Below the pieces are notes generated by a model that was given only the letters and a program-made list of their open reading frames with translations, was not told the DNA's origin and made no database searches. DNA of 64,000 nucleotides from Paenibacillus camelliae (GTDB lineage Bacteria > Bacillota > Bacilli > Paenibacillales > Paenibacillaceae). This document shows, one piece after another, positions 62,571 through 64,000 of the stretch. The translations under genes and the position numbers were made by a program. The DNA is taken from NCBI RefSeq assembly GCF_023715345.1, contig NZ_JAMBNY010000001.1:1-64000 (forward strand), given 5' to 3'. The number at the start of each line of letters is the position of its first letter. Position 1 is the first letter of the stretch.

Positions 62571-63677
62571 ATGGTGCTGTTTTGGTTTTTGTTAACGACA
62601 TTAATAATCATTGCGATTCAGAATATATTGTTTCGCAGGTTGGGCTTTCGCAAAGTAGAATATACGAGACAATTTGTAGATCGTACCTGCTTTCAAGGGG
62701 ATACCACATTGCTTGTTGAAACCTTAAGCAATAAAAAGAGGCTGCCAATCCCTTGGCTTTACGTTGAATCTTCTTTAGAGGCGGCCTTACAATTTTCACA
62801 TCAAGATAACTTCTCCGTTAGTAAAGGGACTCATTATCAAAATCACCAAAGCTATTTTACACTATCAAGTGACCAGCGAATTAAACGAACGCACGCGCTT
62901 GTTCCTATGAGACGAGGCGTCTATAATTTGCAAACGGTAACATTAACGAGCGGGGATTTACTCGGTATATCTAGACAATCGAAGCAAATTCCTCTGGATT
63001 CCCAGCTTATTGTTTATCCGAAGCCGATCACGATTCCTTTCGATCGAATTCCTTACCATAGCTGGCAAGGTGATCAGATCGTTAAACGATTCATTATGCC
63101 TGATCCATTCATCACGGCTGGTACTAGACCCTATCAATATGGAGACTCCTTAAAAGCAGTTAATTGGAAGGCGACAGCGCGTACAGGTGCGCTGCAGGTT
63201 CATCAGTATGAATTTACTGCGAACCGAAAGCTGCTCATTATTGTAAATGTTGATGACAATGAAGGCATGTGGCGTGCCGTTTCTAATATTGAATTGATCG
63301 AGCGGAGCATTAATGTAGCAGCTGGTGTGGCTAAGCTTGCGATAGATCAAGGGATGGAGTGCGGCTTTGCTGCAAATATGCGAGGTATTGAACATGCGGA
63401 TAGTGTGTGGGTTGCTCCAGCTCGTGGGGATGGTCAATGGTATGGCATGCTAGAGGTGATGGCACAGCTACTGCTTGAGCGGACAGAGCCGCTGAACGAT
63501 ATGCTGCTCCGTTATGCTGAGGAAGGCTTGTCACAGCACGATATATTTATTATTAGCACCTATTGGAACGAGGCAAATGAGCAGGCGGCACAGCAGCTTC
63601 GACGCAACCAAAACGCTGTGCTTGTGCTTCAGACAGACGAGCTGTCAGAGGACTTAGCGAAGGAGGCGGTCCAATGA
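62571..63677 (+). CDS. DUF58-domain protein
   Basis: 368 residues. One or two N-terminal hydrophobic helices (MVLFWFLLTTLIIIAIQNILF), then a strand-rich ectodomain-like part, then the DUF58 signature ITAGTRPYQYGDSLKAVNWKATARTG (from about 188) and a vWA-like C-terminal half. The usual partner of MoxR in the MoxR-DUF58-DUF4129/transglutaminase operon found in many bacteria. It overlaps the next gene by four bases. Confidence 0.93.
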   Translation: MVLFWFLLTTLIIIAIQNILFRRLGFRKVEYTRQFVDRTCFQGDTTLLVETLSNKKRLPIPWLYVESSLEAALQFSHQDNFSVSKGTHYQNHQSYFTLSSDQRIKRTHALVPMRRGVYNLQTVTLTSGDLLGISRQSKQIPLDSQLIVYPKPITIPFDRIPYHSWQGDQIVKRFIMPDPFITAGTRPYQYGDSLKAVNWKATARTGALQVHQYEFTANRKLLIIVNVDDNEGMWRAVSNIELIERSINVAAGVAKLAIDQGMECGFAANMRGIEHADSVWVAPARGDGQWYGMLEVMAQLLLERTEPLNDMLLRYAEEGLSQHDIFIISTYWNEANEQAAQQLRRNQNAVLVLQTDELSEDLAKEAVQ

Positions 63678-64000
63678 AAGCTACGAATCTGAAACGATAT
63701 GCTATGCCGTTGTGGCAGGGCATCGTGGAGCTCATTTACTTTTCTCCGGTATGGCTAACGATTGCCATCTATAGCTTACCGCTTTCGTTAATTATCCCTT
63801 GGGGCTTATCGTTGCTAATAAGCTATATGCTACCAAGAGTGGTCGCACACCATCGTACGAGCATTAGGAATGTATATCGTATAGCAACGGTCCTTGTGCT
63901 AGGCATCGCGCCGCTCTTGCTTATTACTGCTGTTACCGCCGTAGAGCTAACATTAATCGCGTGGCTTGGCTGTGCATTCGTAGGTATTCTCGTTGTACAT
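63674..64000 (+). CDS. Membrane protein, 5' part only (third gene of the MoxR operon)
   Basis: ATG at 63674 overlaps the DUF58 stop (ATGA). The 109 codons in the window are open and hydrophobic: helices at about 21-37 (FSPVWLTIAIYSLPLSL), 38-52, 73-90 and 92-109. The position and topology fit the transglutaminase-like membrane protein that normally follows DUF58, but the diagnostic domain lies beyond the window. Confidence 0.75.
   Translation, partial: MKATNLKRYAMPLWQGIVELIYFSPVWLTIAIYSLPLSLIIPWGLSLLISYMLPRVVAHHRTSIRNVYRIATVLVLGIAPLLLITAVTAVELTLIAWLGCAFVGILVVH

Overview
The window looks like chromosome from a spore-forming, low-to-moderate GC Firmicute of the Paenibacillaceae (Paenibacillus or a close relative). 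The evidence is a cotJABC spore-coat operon with a plausible sigma-E promoter, YesM/YesN-type two-component regulation beside LplB/LplC-type sugar permeases, a pdhABCD operon of Bacillus type, MrfAB, a DUF896 (YnzC) protein, strong AGGAGG ribosome binding sites and frequent TTG/GTG starts. No phage, plasmid, transposase or CRISPR array was seen.

Layout. 1-950: a 5S rRNA gene ending an rRNA operon, followed by a tandem repeat whose units each carry the last bases of 5S and its terminator. 1.1-13.8 kb: housekeeping and DNA-repair genes (DUF896, HAD phosphatases, a phosphoesterase, mtnD divergent from metH, the mitomycin-repair pair mrfA-mrfB behind a LexA-like box, and a Fpg-like protein lacking the catalytic residues). 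13.8-14.35 kb: three tandem 186-bp copies of a structured repeat. 14.4-21.8 kb: a cyclic-phosphate receiver-domain protein with an FtsJ/RlmM-type methyltransferase, a Ser/Thr kinase fused to a ParA-like domain, an OmpR/EnvZ-type pair, a nitrilase-family hydrolase and two acetyltransferases.

21.9-34.9 kb is a carbohydrate (probably pectin-oligosaccharide) island: YesM/YesN sensor pair, a solute-binding protein, a PhnP-like metallohydrolase, a membrane-bound AraC regulator, two LplB/LplC-like permeases, a lipoprotein binding protein and a GH105 unsaturated-glycoside hydrolase. The sensors would detect extracellular sugar, the ABC transporter import it, and GH105 remove the terminal unsaturated uronate.

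35-54 kb is largely core metabolism: thiN, a low-molecular-weight phosphatase, an esterase, pdhABCD, an acyl-CoA thioesterase, cotJABC, thpR, thyA-folA, a creatininase-family protein, a solitary gltD, small unknown genes and topB. 54-64 kb holds a HAD phosphatase, a 74-residue unknown gene behind two good LexA operators, an orphan PhnC-like ATPase, more copies of the structured repeat, an APC permease, and a tightly packed run MOSC - APH-like kinase - ChbG/YdjC deacetylase - MoxR ATPase - DUF58 protein - membrane protein (cut by the window end).

The most interesting signals are: (1) a dispersed structured repeat family at 13.8, 36.5 and 56.2 kb whose paired arms change in compensating ways; (2) a probable SOS-controlled gene of unknown function at 55.1-55.4 kb; (3) a LexA-like box exactly in the promoter spacer of mrfAB; (4) the 5S-tail/terminator tandem repeat; (5) the kinase-ParA-like fusion; and (6) a Fpg/Nei relative without Pro nucleophile, Lys or zinc finger. 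All calls come from reading the sequence; no database search was possible.
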